From: Epiperipatus broadwayi
Lineage: Eukaryota > Onychophora > Udeonychophora > Euonychophora > Peripatidae
Assembly (NCBI GenBank): GCA_028023455.1
Contig: JAQFVV010000182.1
Span: 2,296,001-2,360,000, forward strand
Direction of reading: 5' to 3'
Length of the DNA stretch: 64,000 bases
In this document: positions 12,274-25,379 of the stretch, in pieces
How the letters are laid out: every line of letters starts with the position of its first letter
How positions within the stretch are numbered: the stretch's first letter is position 1
The notes under the pieces: generated by a model
What the model saw: only the letters and a program-made list of their open reading frames with translations
What the model was told of the DNA's origin: nothing
Databases searched by the model: none
Program-made: the position numbers and the translations under genes

Positions 12274-15200
12274 GTAAGTATGTTTTAAATTTTATAAAAT
12301 GATTGTTCAGAAATACTTGGGTTATATTGCTAAAATGTAAAAGTTTTTGACAGTTGTATATTATTATGGAAATGTTTATATGCATACTAGCACAAATATC
12401 TATATCTAGCATGCATATACATTGTTGCAATTAAATGGAATTGCTTTAAATTCATATATTTGTTTATTGCTTATCTATAAAATTCTGGATAAAAAATTAT
12501 TGCAACCTTTTTATATAAAAAGTTTTTTTTTTTCCTGGATCAACCATGTGCTGATTATATTTTAAAACAGCTTGCACACTCAGGTGCAATATTGAATTTT
12601 TTAAAAAACTGATTTGAGATACAATTTTCACAATAACTTCAGTTTTAATGATGTTAGAACAAAAAACTTTACATTGATAGAAACTAGAAAACTTAAGGAA
12701 AACAATAAGGCTAAGACAAATAGTGATTACCATTTAAAAAATAAGGAAAAAATAAATTTCAACATCCGACATAATTATTACTTTATTGTTTGTTTGCAAT
12801 TTTTAATTTATCATTAATTAAGTTTAAATTACATTTTCATTGATAATTTCTTAGTATTTCTCACAAAATTGTTTTTCAAACCATATATAATACTTTTTAC
12901 CTGAGATAATTCATAGCTTCAGAATCTCCAAAACTATTTACATAAGAATTCTTCATTTTTATCTTGTATCCCAAAAGTTAACAAATCTCAAAGGCGTCTA
13001 TAAGAAAAAGATTAATCCTAATAAAAGATACAAAACAAATCATTTCCAGAAGGTGAATATGCATTTGTCATCATAGCAATTGGCTTCTTATCTATCTAAA
13101 ACTAGCAATTTTAGGCTTTTATCTGTATCAATGATAAAATGAGTTTCCTCTCTTCAATTTATATTTTTTGTGTACACCAGTGATGTTCTATTCTTTATGC
13201 ACATCAGTGATGCTATCTTGTTATATTTATTGTCTCACAGAGATATAATTTATTTGCATATAGCTCATTTGCTAGCTATAAGACTTGAAAATAATGTGAT
13301 GCAAGATGTGGCAAAACTATTGACTCCACACCGTGAATATCAAGGCATAAGCAAGAATCAGAATTTGAATCTTTGCCTGAATATAATTTCATGTGGTATA
13401 TACATAACCATTGTGGCTATCGTCACACATTTACCATTTGATATCTTTCTTTATTGGTTTTAAGTGTTTATATTTTCACATGGTACTATGCCCAGTAAAT
13501 TTTGTGATTGCTTTACTGCAATCTTTCTGTCCATCTGATAATCTGTCTTAAAATTTACATTGCACTGCTCTATATATGTAAATCATTACTTGTTATACAA
13601 CGCAAACATACAAGTGCAAAACACTAATACAAATATAAACACATTAATAAATAATTAAACCTTCTGAGAATCATTACGTCTATAAAATAAGGTTACCTCA
13701 ACCTTGAATCAGACACCCAAAATTATGTTGTACATAAACCATTTTTGTTATATTTGAATACAAATTTATATACTGTACAATAAAGAGCATAAATGATTTA
13801 ATATTACATAATTTATGTAGTACACAAACACACCAATACAAACGCAAACACATTAATAAATTATACCATTTATCAAATAATTAAAAAAAAATTAAAAATA
13901 TTATTCAAATAATTAATAAATTAAAATTGAATACTTATGACCGATATTCCGTGATTACATTTTTATCGCTGAAGGCCTTGAAATCTGCCTTTGTCTTCTC
14001 TGTACAAACTAGTAAACTCAGCTGAAAAGAAAAAAATTAAATGACCCTATTACTAAAAATATTAATAAAAAATTTAAATATTATCCAATTTTAACTCAAG
14101 ATACGCCATTCCAAAGAGATTTTCAAGCAGCAGTGAATGCCGGGATTTCTGTTGATGTCATGCTTATAGTTTTTATGCAATTTAAAAAAAAAACAAAATT
14201 TCAACAAATCAGCTGACACAAACGTATGACATGCTATAACGGAGCAACCCATATAAAAACATGGTGTACGTTTATGTAAGTTATAATATTGAGTATTGAT
14301 ACTAAATGAAAATAATTAATTGAAAAATGTGATTGTGCACTTCTAAATATTATTTTTTTAAAAATTAATTTTTGAAGGTTTTATAAAAATAATTCTCTCT
14401 TAATGCAATGCTGTTTTGTTTTTTTAAATGAATAACCTAAACATTTCAGTTCATAATAGTTAAGGAAAATAGCTGTAAAAATGGATCACCATTAGCTAAA
14501 ATTAGATAAATGAAAATATAAATAAATAAAAACAAAATAATTTTTTTTTTATTAAATTACAATATAGATGATTTAATTTTAAATTTATCAATCAGTAATT
14601 GAACTCTTAGATTTCTGGGCATCATTTTGAATTTGACAAGTTATATTTTGTACATTATTTTTAGTTTGAATATATCAAATATAAAATTATATATATTGTT
14701 AGAGCAAATATAAAGGAAAACAATAAAACTGAAAAAATATACTTATTACCTTAAAAAGTTTTGTTTTTTAAAAAAAGATTTTTAATACTTTTATTTTACA
14801 TGGTTCACAAATTCTAAATTTTGAAAGTTAAATTTTTATAGACAGGTTCCTATTAAAATTCTGCTAAAAAAATATATGATATGACTTACCTGAGATAATT
14901 CTTCATTATAAATTATTTAAATGTGAATTTATTGGTGACTTACATTTTTACTAGCTGACTCAGATCTTTTTATTCCATAGAGATATCTGGTAGGAACATG
15001 TTTATTGCTAATGGAGAAAAAATACTATTTAACAATAAGTATTGTATATCAGATATTATGCAAGAGAATTTTAGTAAATTGTAATATGTCAAAAAATAAA
15101 ATTAATTTTAAAATAATTGCAAAAGATATCTATCTAGCTATATATAAATAATGTAAAAAGGCAAAGAGAAAAAGTGACAGGATGAAAGATTAAAAAGTTT

Positions 15201-15415
15201 TTTCAGAGTGTATGTATATGACTAAACAAGAAATCTTTTTTATCCCAATTTAGTGCAATATAAAATATTAACCAGTATGAAAAAGTGGATTTTTTTTTTC
15301 TCTTATTTATTACCAAATTAAATTTTTACTAATTGAAAAGTTATAAATTAAACGAGGCATTTACTATTGGTGTTATTTAACTTCTATTAAAATAATATTT
15401 CAAATAATATATACT
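12274..15415. other. Left part of 13.1-kb intron, unassigned
   Basis: AT-rich. A 97-codon open frame at 13170-13463 is not recognisable and has no splice or family support. A phrase 'aaacacattaataaat' with its neighbourhood occurs twice (about 13600-13660 and 13800-13870), suggesting an old internal repeat. Nothing else is supportable. Confidence 0.45.
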
Positions 15416-17372
15416 TCACAAGTGTTTTAAATTTGAATCATCAAACATCACATGATCATCATTTTTTATGCTTATGTAAGTTGTTTTCATAGAGATGTGA
15501 TATGATGTGATGGACTGTGACTTCTTATACGGAGTCAGGAATCTCTTAGCAACTATGCCCAGAGGAAACCTGTTACTCACTTCCTTTTCCAGTTCCCGCC
15601 CTAAGTTTTCCCATATCATGATCCATCCCATTTCCTCAACATAATCTTTGTCAACTCCATAGCCTTTATATCTAAATCCCCCTTTTCCCAAACCCAGCTT
15701 AAAAACCAATAACCCACTTTCTGTATAATCACTTTGTTTATATTTATTCTTTCACCACTTCATTATTTTGTACCCTTTCTGCTTTTAAGCATTCACATTC
15801 AATTAACAGATGTCTAATATTTTCTATGCCTTTCTTACACAACTTGCAGACTAAATCACCCACATTTTTCCATTTGTGTGTATATTCCTTTGTTGCTAAA
15901 GATCCCATTCAAGCCTTAAGCAGTAAACTACTTTCCTTGCTATTATCATAAATTATCTCGCACCCAATATTCTGGTTACTTCTACATATATTTAAACTCT
16001 TTTTTACTCTCTATACTAGTTCTCCATCTCTCCAACTTCCTATTCTTTATTAATACATCTATTCTTCTATCCCATTCCTTAACCCTCAACAATTCTCCTT
16101 AAACAATTATCCCACCTTTTGTATAACTATACTGACATAAATTCTTTATCCAAATCTTCTGCATAATGCATTACCTTTCTCAGCCATCTTGTTGCCTGCC
16201 CTTTATTCATAACCCAATTAAATACTATTTTGGCTGTTCTTTTATTATCCATAAAATGCAATCTACCGAACATTTTCATTTTGCTTTTTGCATCTCTTAT
16301 ATAAAAACGTGACCATCCCATTTCTCCTTGAATTGCCTCCTTTGCCATTCACACATCTGCATTTAATGCATGTCTTCCTACTTCACTTTATACTTTTTCC
16401 AAATCTAATACCCCTTTACTAACACATAATGGATTGTTATCATATGTCAACCCTGCGACTGCTACTCCCTTTCACACAATTCTAGCTACATTATACTTAT
16501 TATATGAGAACACTGTTAATTTCTTAATCAATCCCTTTCTTTTCTTTGCTTCATTTATCATTTTTTTCTCCCATTCATCCAAGCAATTTCTCTGATTATT
16601 TAAAATGATTCCCAAATAGTTATATTTATACACTGCACTTAACTTTATATCTCCCAATAAAAATTCTGCCTTCACTTTCCCCCAGTATTAATCCTCATTA
16701 CTTTTGATTTTTATTCACTAAATTTAATCCCCATCTTTTCACCCACGCTTGCACATATCCTCAGTATAACTTCCATATCTTCCCTTCTTTCTGCACACAA
16801 AAAGACTCCAACTGCAAATAAAAGACCCGACATGGTATATACTACCTTGCCACCTATTAATGGTATCTCTATCCCTCTTCCTAGTCTTGCTATTGCTCTC
16901 TCCATTTCTCTCAAATATAACAAAAACAAAGTAGGTGACATAAGGCATTCTTGCCTTAGTCCTATCCCATTTTTAACCTTAACTGATTCTCTATTCCCTA
17001 AATTTCTTAATAATATCCATTAAAGCTCCATCCATACCCAAATTTACTAAACTTACCCATAATCAATTTCTATTTTGTCTATCGTACACCTTCTCTATAT
17101 CTATAAAACCCATATATAACTGTCTACCTGTATTCCTACTCATATCCATAAGTTGTATAACTACAAATAAATTATCTTCTATATGCCTATCTAATCAAAA
17201 ACCTTCTTGCATTTCTGCCACTATATTATTTTCTTCCATCCATTTTGCAAACCTTCCAGCCACCATATATAAGAAAACTTTATATAGCACTGACATTATC
17301 GCTATCAGTCTATAATTGTTTAACTTTCTGTGATCCTTACTCTTTCCTTTAAAAAGCAGTGATAAAACTTTT
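15416..17372 (-). mobile_element. LINE copy 1 (RT to CCHC), 5'-truncated
   Basis: Minus-strand non-LTR retrotransposon fragment with broken frames. From its 5' side (17372) it contains RT finger sequence. GLRQECLMSPTLF follows at about 16920-16960, as in 'GLRQGCPLSP'. The catalytic box at about 16800-16850 reads LLFAVGVFLCAER, where YADD has decayed to FAVG. Next come EDMEVILR and KYNYLGIILNN (RT thumb side, about 16620-16660), then AIQGEMGWSRFYIRDAKSK (about 16270-16345). A C-terminal zinc-knuckle-like motif CKLCKKGIENIRHLLIEC lies at about 15785-15860. The CX2C..H..C motif at the end of ORF2 is typical of several APE-type LINE clades. Copy 2 at 42.2-45.8 kb is homologous throughout. It starts exactly at the outer end of a foldback repeat (17373). 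Confidence 0.85.
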
Positions 17373-17817
17373 CAGTAGTGCCACTCAGAGTAATCAATGG
17401 GTGCATGAAGGTTTGTGCATAAAATCGCTCTCTAGTTTCTAGCTTGTGGCTTTTATCAGTGAGGAACTTTGGCTCTGAGAGCATTGCACTTAGATCTTAG
17501 GATCTAATGCTACAACTATACAAGCTAATGAGTTTAGCTTTAAAACATTATTGTGTTTTCATTTTGGACTCAAAGCTTTATAGTTAGCTGAAAAAGTTAA
17601 AGATATCTGCTGGAGGGTTGCATTAGATACTAAGATCTAGATGCAGTGCTCTCAGATCCAAAGCTCCTCACTGATGAAAGCCACAAACTAGAAACTAGTC
17701 TGAGGGATATTAGATGAATAGACACTGAGGGATATTGGATGAATAGGCACTAGATAGGGATTTTATATACAAACATTCATGCATACATTGATTACTCTGG
17801 CTTGCAGTGTTGCTATT
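17373..17817. repeat. Palindromic foldback repeat U1
   Basis: The left end begins CAGTAGTGCCACTCAGAG. The right half is an imperfect reverse complement of the left, ending GATTACTCTGGC and beyond. Shared landmarks of the family are a 'gataaaatc' block, GTGGCTTTTATCAGTGAGG (about 17450) with its inverse CTGATGAAAGCCAC (about 17670), and GATCTTAGGATCTAATGC with its inverse. The right arm contains a short internal duplication of 'ctgagggatattggatgaatag'-like sequence. Related units occur at 41.7, 45.8, 46.3, 46.6, 49.3 and 50.1 kb. Confidence 0.85.
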
Positions 17818-18990
17818 ATATGAGAGTTTTGTCTCTATTTTAAATTTTCTTATATTACATTAAAAAAAGATACATTTTTGTCATGTCATTGGAATAAAAA
17901 AAAATTCTGATTTAATCTTACTAATAATTATAAAGATAAAATGAAAAGTGTGTACTCCATTTGTTAGAGCTACATAAAAAATAATAAATTAATGAAAAAT
18001 AAAATGTCCACATCTAATCTTGAATTTATGATGAGTAAACTACCATTACATTAGCACCTTTTATTATTATCTATGTATTTTTTTGTTAAATAATATTAAA
18101 AGACTGTCTAAGCGTGTCAATTTGAAATTTTTAGTAAATGAAAAATGTAAAATTGGAGTAATTGAATCATTTAATAATTTAGTCACATATGCCTTAAAAG
18201 AGCAAGAATATAAAGAACTTTTGGTATTTTTTGATATTTGTGCAACATTTCAAAACTTCTGATGATGATTGTGAACATTATTTAAATTTAATGAATGAGA
18301 TAAAAGCAGAAGCATTATATCTTGTCGGAAAAGCAGATAAACCCTGACAAAGTTTATAAAATTTGGATAAATTGTAGTGAAAAAATAAAAGGTTAATTAC
18401 TATTATTGAGTTTTATTATTATTTTTAAGTTATGTTCTATTATTTCGTTATATATAAACTATTTTATGTGTGAATACGCAAATAAATGCTACATTCTGAA
18501 TGTCTCTCTATATATATTTGTCGCACATTGGTCACTTACTGTGCTCTGCTCTTGTATTTTTAGTTTAGAGAGAGTCTACTCTTTGAGGAAATATTGATAA
18601 TATTTTTAAGTAAAATGGTTACTGTAACCATGCAGAAGAAGAATAAATCTATAAACAAAAATGCAGATGTAACTTAACCATTAAAATTGTTCATGAGTAT
18701 TTTCACAGGAAGATCATGGTGTAACTAGCATGACAATCAACACTATTGAAAAAGCGAAATGTGGTGTTATTTGAGGAGATGCATTACCTATTACATTTTC
18801 AGTGTTGATATGCAACAAAACAGCCTATGACTGCTTTTGCATATTGTGATCAATTCACAAGGCACATAGGCAACAAACTTTCATGCCTTTTTTTTTTTTT
18901 AGGTAAATAACACTGCACTTCCTTTTGGTTACTTTGTGTTTTCAGAAATCAATCAAACTGTTCCCTCTTAGAATGCAGATCAAGATTTGA
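17818..18990. other. Unassigned, possible flank of piggyBac relic
   Basis: A plus-strand stretch at about 18100-18350 has scattered codon-like sequence, but no family motif was recognised. The segment 18650-18990 may belong to the same DNA transposon as the piggyBac relic, without clear ends. Confidence 0.35.
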
Positions 18991-18999
18991 AAAGATCAA

Positions 19000-19850
19000 T
19001 CATCTAGGTTATTTAATAAGATTTTCTGAAAATTTCAAACACGTTTTGGCTTTCAGATGTTTTGAAATCATGTACTTTGTACTTGTTTGTAATAGCCATA
19101 TCAGAGCAGTCTGAAAAGCATGCGAAAGCCATGTAATGAATTTTCTCTTTTAGTCAGATTAAATTCTGTTTTTGTTTGGAAATCCACTCCATCCATGTAG
19201 CCATGTAATGAATTTTCTCTTCAGTCAGATTAAACTCTGTTTTTATTTGGAAATCCACTCCATCCATGTAGCTGTTGTATATTTTTATTGCAGATAGATC
19301 TGGTTATGAATGTTGTAACTAATCTTTATATCTTTTAATAGCAACATTTTTAGAAGATGGATAAGTAAATTGAAGATTGCAAAGTGTGTCTCCTTTTTTA
19401 TCATTTTATAATTTTTATATACTTCTTTGATTCTGTGCGGAAATCCTTTCTAGCTATATTTAGGGCACCACAGCAGTAGTTTGTTTTCCAATAGCTCTTT
19501 TGCTAACTGTGCACATATAAAAAATGTATCATAAAAAATATTGCTTTGCAAGACATGGTAAACTAATGAGAGCACAGCTTGAGTACCCAGACAATGACCA
19601 GCATCTGAAGTTGTACTTTTGTCTGTTTATAACTCCATATGGGACATATATCCATTAAGTCTATCTGCGCAGACTCACTTTTTGAACCTTCACTATATCG
19701 GTTTTGAGGGATCATATTGCTTCACACTATTCCAATTAGTAAATTTTTTAATAGCTTCAATCAACTGCCACTTCTCTATGTGTTTGATATGCAGTTTTAA
19801 AATTTACATTGCTGTAGTTCTATAATTGCCTTAATTTTATAAATTCTATT
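19000..19850 (-). pseudogene. piggyBac-like transposase relic
   Basis: Minus-strand frames, repeatedly broken, retain the order of piggyBac (DDE_Tnp_1_7) motifs. A stretch around 19540-19620 reads TSDAGHCLGTQAVL. YDTFFICAQLAKELLENK (about 19480-19535) corresponds to the conserved 'fDNFFTS..L...L' block containing a catalytic Asp. FPHRIKEVYKNYK and KKGDT follow (about 19390-19450). YNSYMDGVDF at about 19245-19280 corresponds to the family signature 'YN..MGGVD'. A 72-bp tandem duplication (19128-19270) interrupts the last part. Stops and frameshifts show it is inactive. No TTAA-flanked terminal repeats were identified. Confidence 0.72.
19128..19270. repeat. Tandem duplication, two units of about 72 bp
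   Basis: Units 19128-19199 and 19200-19270 both run from GCCATGTAATGAATTTTC to CCACTCCATCCATGTA with a few substitutions. It lies within the piggyBac relic and duplicates its 'MDGVD' region. Confidence 0.93.
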
Positions 19851-20449
19851 GAAATCTTTATTTTTAACATTTGGCATTTTTTTATTGCCATTGACATATA
19901 GACAAGACAATATATAATAAAATGAAGTACACATGATAATTTCTGCAAAAAAAGGTTTGTCAGAATTCCAGATATCCTCTAACCTATATGCCCAGGATAT
20001 CTAGCAGAAATGCTCATTATCATTCCCAAAAAAATGCTGACAATTCACTGTGTGAGAAATTTATGCATTTTTTTTCTTTAGTAGCATATTTGTTAATCTT
20101 AAACATGATTTTTTTATATACATATTTTTCTATCATGCAATAATTGAAAACGAAATTAAAAATATGCTTTAGTGATAGAAAACTTGAGTACAAAGGGGTC
20201 TTGGTAAAGTTACTCATACTTGGGAAGAAGAGTGGAATAGAGATTGTTACAGCACTTGTGAGTTCAGATCACTTGTTAATTTTTTTTTTTTAGGAACCAC
20301 AATCACTAGCAAAAAATCTCATCAGAAGAGTTGCTACAAAGAAAGCAATAACTTTAGAATCCAAGGCTTTGCAGAGGGAAGATCACTTTTGTCACTTAAC
20401 TCTGTTGAATACTGCTTTAGTTTCCGTTAAAAATTTCTGAGTAAACATT

Positions 20450-23400
20450 ATTCCATATGAATCAAGAAAATGGTAAATAAAAATTTAAAGATGATTGGGA
20501 AAATTATCCTAAAATTATCAATTTTTGTCACTAAAATATGAAATTAACATTTCTGAAAGTAAAATAAAGGAAGAAAAGGCTAATATGTTCACACATGAAA
20601 AGACTGCACAGTTTTTGCACAATTTTAAATTGAAACTGAGAATTATTAATTTGAAAACAAAAATGCAGCAGATGTGTTAATCACTTAATGATTAAAACAT
20701 TTTTTGACTTTGTAAAAATTTATTGAAAATCTACTATTTCTAGCAAAAAAAAATTTGGAATTGTGAAACAAGTCTTCTCAAAATGAATTGTATTGTGGAA
20801 AAACAATTCTAAATATCTCTTTAACATAATCAAAATTCAAAATAACATTTTTGAATAATATGATTTTTGCATGAAATTTGATGTTTGTTAAATTAACTGC
20901 TTTCCATGAATCAATTAATTTATTAAACATAGATTGCAAAGAATTAAAATTAGTGAAATTAGATTTGTTGACAGAGGGTGTCATATTGAAAGTAAATAAT
21001 AATTATCAGCCACCTTATTGTATTACTATTTGAAATAAATACTAAAAGAAATAAAAAGTGAATATGGTGAAAGTATATAAATATTAATAAAATTAAAGGA
21101 AAATAATTTTTCCCATATTTGAAGAAATACTTTTATTTTAAATCCAGATTTGATAATATATATATATTTTTCTTAATTACTGTTTTAACTTTTTTCTCTG
21201 TTAAATCTGGATTTTTTTTGGGATGGTGCTGAATGTCAAGTTTTTGTTAGTCACTAAATTGCTTGGATAGTGTTTGAATGGTGTGAGATACAGATACTTT
21301 TACTTTCGCATTGAGCAGTTTTTAATGATTTTTGTTTTTGTTATGAGGTTTTAGTTATCAAGAGATAGAAAAAGCTCTAGTTGTATAAAATGATGGCACC
21401 TGTTTACATTATATTTGTAAAGCTAAAAGATTATTTCTAAAGGTATAAGATTTTTGCTTCAAGATTTTTTTTTATTTTTAAAATATATATTTATTTAATA
21501 AATATGAAATACTTTTTATTTTTTTAAAAAGGATTTAAATTTATGATGTAGTTATTTTTAGTAACAATAAAGTGAGATTTTAAAATTATTTTTAAATAAA
21601 TTTGTTGATATTTAATATTTTTTCATTATTTTAGTTATGTTTAAAATTGATTTTAATAATAATAAATTTGAAAAAATAGTTCTAGTTTGACATAAATTAT
21701 TCAAACTAAACATCATGTGTGGTAAATAAAAATTTTGCAGCAGCTTTCTTTTTATTGGTTCATTTTTTTTTTTTAATTAAAGAGTTAATAAATATTGATT
21801 TAAATCAACTAGTAAAGTGTAATTAAGTATTTCGGAATGCTTTTCAAATTTAAAACTCAATGCTTATTGAAGACTGATATTTGTTTTTTCAATTTGCCAT
21901 TACGGAACCAGCTAATTTGACAAGACTTATTTTGTATTATTTAGAACACATATAGGATTGTTGTTGCTGACTTCATAGGCTTAAATTTTTCTTAAAATCC
22001 ACCTTATATTGATTGTGTTTTGATATTGGAAGAAAGGCAACACTGCTTACGTATTATGTATATTATTAATTAAGCAATTTAAACTTTTAGAATTGAAAAA
22101 TGAACTGTCTGTTGTACATTAAAACGTTTTTGTATATATGGTCTTCAATAAAGTAATGTTAATGGTAGATGTGTATCACATAAAAAGATATAATCTTTAG
22201 AAATAATAAAAAGTGATAAATATTTTTAAAATGTAACATAAAAAAATTTATTTATGAAATGCTATAATTATATGGTTACCATCACAATTTACATAGAAAA
22301 ATTTAATTCAGCATTATGTATTTGTAAAACAATAAATATAAAATAATTAAAAAAAAAAATCTTATTTTTTAGATTCTTTTTCAAGAAGTTAAAATATTTT
22401 TTTCTTTAATTCAAGTGATTCCTGCTTAAATTTGTCCTTTCTACTATACGCCCCCCCCCCCCCCCTTAATATTGCTTTTATCTACTATCAATAACCCATG
22501 ATGATAACTAACTGCATAGCAAATAGATACAAAATGATGAATTTCACATTAGGTATTAGAACAATAGCAGTCACATAAGGATACTTAAATCAGTGGTGAA
22601 AGGTTTAAATCACAAAAGATCCAAAATACATGTCTTAGAAATTATACCATTTTTATTTTTTATAATGAGCTATTTGAATAGATTGTTAAAATTTAGAGTG
22701 AGTTTACAGTGTGAGATATCAAAATGTCATTTGAATTTGAGATATCAAAATTTGGAAATTATTCATTCCTGTGATTATGTCAATAGAAAGAAGTCTAGAG
22801 TCTATGTGCTGATGTAAGTAATTAAAACATTAAATGGAGAGCTAAGGTGAAAAAAAAATTCAAAATTAGCAAGATAATGAGATTATATTTGTGTAAACTA
22901 AATAAGAAAATGTAGAAAATAGAAAGCAATCATGAAAAAAGATCAGATTAATCTTTTATTAATGATATGATAAAGACAACCACATCATAAACCCATTTCT
23001 TAAGACACTTGAATTTAGACAGTATTTAATTCTAAAGAAAGCAAACTAAAATAATATTTCAGACAATTATCAAAGATGTTGTAAGTAATAGAATGTATAT
23101 TAAAAGTTAATATTGATGAATATAAATTCAAAAATTTATTTTACTTATGCTTTGTCATCACATATAGAAATATCAGACAATGAAATGTTATAAGTAATGG
23201 GCTTTCCTTAATGTGAGAACTAGAAACAATTCAGATTTAAAAATATTTTTTATATAATTACTATTTATAAAAAAACAAATTTTGTAATGAATAAAAGCTA
23301 AATTGTATAGCAAGGGATGTCAAATTGTATTGTGTTTATTAGTATTATTTGTAGCAATTATTTTTGAACAGTGAAGAATTTCTGCAAAATATTGGGATCT

Positions 23401-25379
23401 CTGTTAATTTTTATGATAAAAATTTGAAAACTTAGATCATGTATTTTTTTTTTTAATTTTGCAAGTAAATTGGAAATATTTGTATTGATAAAGTAACAAT
23501 AAACTAAACATATTTCTTTGATCACTGATATTCAAAATACCAACCAACTCTTATAACTTTTCACTTTTGAAAAATTTATAAACTTTTATTATTAAAGATT
23601 TGATGTTCCATTTGTATAATCTACTGTACTACATAGTATCATATATTTTGTTGGACATTGGTTTAAACTTATTAGTAGCATTTTATATAAAGTGAATAAA
23701 GTTCTGGAATTATATTTATGGACTAATACCACCATCTCCTTATCTCTTACTAAAGATATTAAGAACTTTCATTATTTACAGTGATTTTAACTTAACACAG
23801 TCTGAGCTACATGCCAGTTTTATAAAAATTTCTGTGTCAGTTTGGATAATTATATTTATATTAAAGTTTCTCAGGCCATTGGCACACAGCTCAGTATTTC
23901 AAGGATTACTTTATTTTATTGTTCACACATATATAGAATATAAAATAATGATGATATAAATAGAATGTGGTAATATACCAAAATCAAGTATCACATGATC
24001 CTGCTTACTTCTGTCAGCAAGCTAGAGATTACCATTATCGATAGAGATTGAATAATGAAATGTAATGTATAATTCTCATGCATGTTGCAAAAAAAAAAAA
24101 AGCTTGTAAATAAGATAAATAATTGCTAAATTAATTCAAATTATATATATAAAAAAAAGAGACACATTTTATATATGTGATGTAAATGCTGGGTCTTGCC
24201 ATTAAGAATTTATTGGCAGTAATCTAATATTCATTGCAAAAGTCTTATGCTAATATCACTGCTTAAATTATATTAAACATGGGAAAGTAAAGATTTTTAT
24301 CATCAATCATCTGAAAGCCCACATTCTTGATCACTTTTTCTATGCCTTACTCTTTTTGTTTCTCTTGTTAATAAATATCCTTTTTTAAAAAGTAATCTGC
24401 CAATGTTTTTTTTTTTTTTGTACTTCTATACCATATTTTTTCTAAAGTCTTGAAATATTAATTAGAATTTTATTTTCACCAAAAAAAAAAAAAACCCTGA
24501 TTGTATTAAAAATTGTAATTTCATTGTGAAAATAAATTAATAAACATATTTGTTTTAATTTTTTTTGAATAATTAAAAATAATTATTGTTATTAATAAGT
24601 TTATTATTCATGTAATTATAATAGAATATGTTAATATAATTTTTGTGATTATATTTTTAATTATGTAAGAACAAAAGAATGCACAATTTAATATTAATAT
24701 TAATGCAATCATATAGAAAAAATTGTTGCCAAGATGAATGATAAATGGTAGGTATGTTTTAAAGTAGTATAGAAAGTTTTACAAGCAAAAAATTCAAATT
24801 TAAGAGTTAAATTATATAAAATCAGTTGATATATAGGTAAAATTAAAAAGTTCTAATTTATTTATTGACAAAATAATTGTAATCCTACTTTGAGTTTTAA
24901 CTGAAAAGTTATAAACTATTAAATGAAATTATTCAATACAGTAATTGAATTCTACTCCAGTAGTAAGATCTGTTTATATATAATAAAAATATTTTGATAT
25001 TAATAGTAATATTTAATCTATAATGTCTGATTTAATAAACATACTTTTTAGATATGGAATTTACAGTATAAATAAATATGAAGATATGTTATATCTGCAT
25101 GGTTTGTTGGTACTGCTGCAAGACAGCTGATGGAGGAAGATATTTTTGAAATGTATAAATAATACAGAATGATTTATTAGGTTTTTTTTATACATATGAC
25201 AGCAGTGGTAAACATATATTACATACTATGTAAATATAGTATTAGTATTTTAAAAGTTGATTTGTGATTAATTGTATTCCACTTTTGATTTTCATTTTAG
25301 TTGGTTCAGTAATTTTAATATTTCATTTAAAGTAGATTTGGTTATAGTTAACTAAATTTTTTTTTTTTTTTTCCAATAG
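20450..25379. other. Right part of 13.1-kb intron, unassigned
   Basis: Very AT-rich. It contains a 15-base C tract at 22451-22465 and many A/T runs. No coding exon, transposon end or RNA gene was recognised before the acceptor at 25379. Confidence 0.5.

Larger units (their letters stand above)
12274..25379 (+). other. ATRX-like intron (13.1 kb, phase 0)
   Basis: The intron runs from GTAAGT at 12274 to a long T-tract and CAATAG ending at 25379. It separates the two halves of the ADD domain exactly between complete codons (Asn and Arg). It holds the LINE copy at 15.4-17.4 kb, a foldback repeat, a piggyBac relic and much unassigned AT-rich DNA. No coding exon was recognised inside it. ADD residues flanking the junction read continuously, which argues against a missing exon. 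Confidence 0.85.

Noticed and set aside
13170-13463. 97-codon plus-strand open frame
   Set aside because: No family resemblance, no splice context and a composition expected by chance in AT-rich intron.
17373-17817. CRISPR-like or satellite array for the U repeats
   Set aside because: Units are few, inverted and palindromic, with no regular spacers; the host sequence is eukaryotic.
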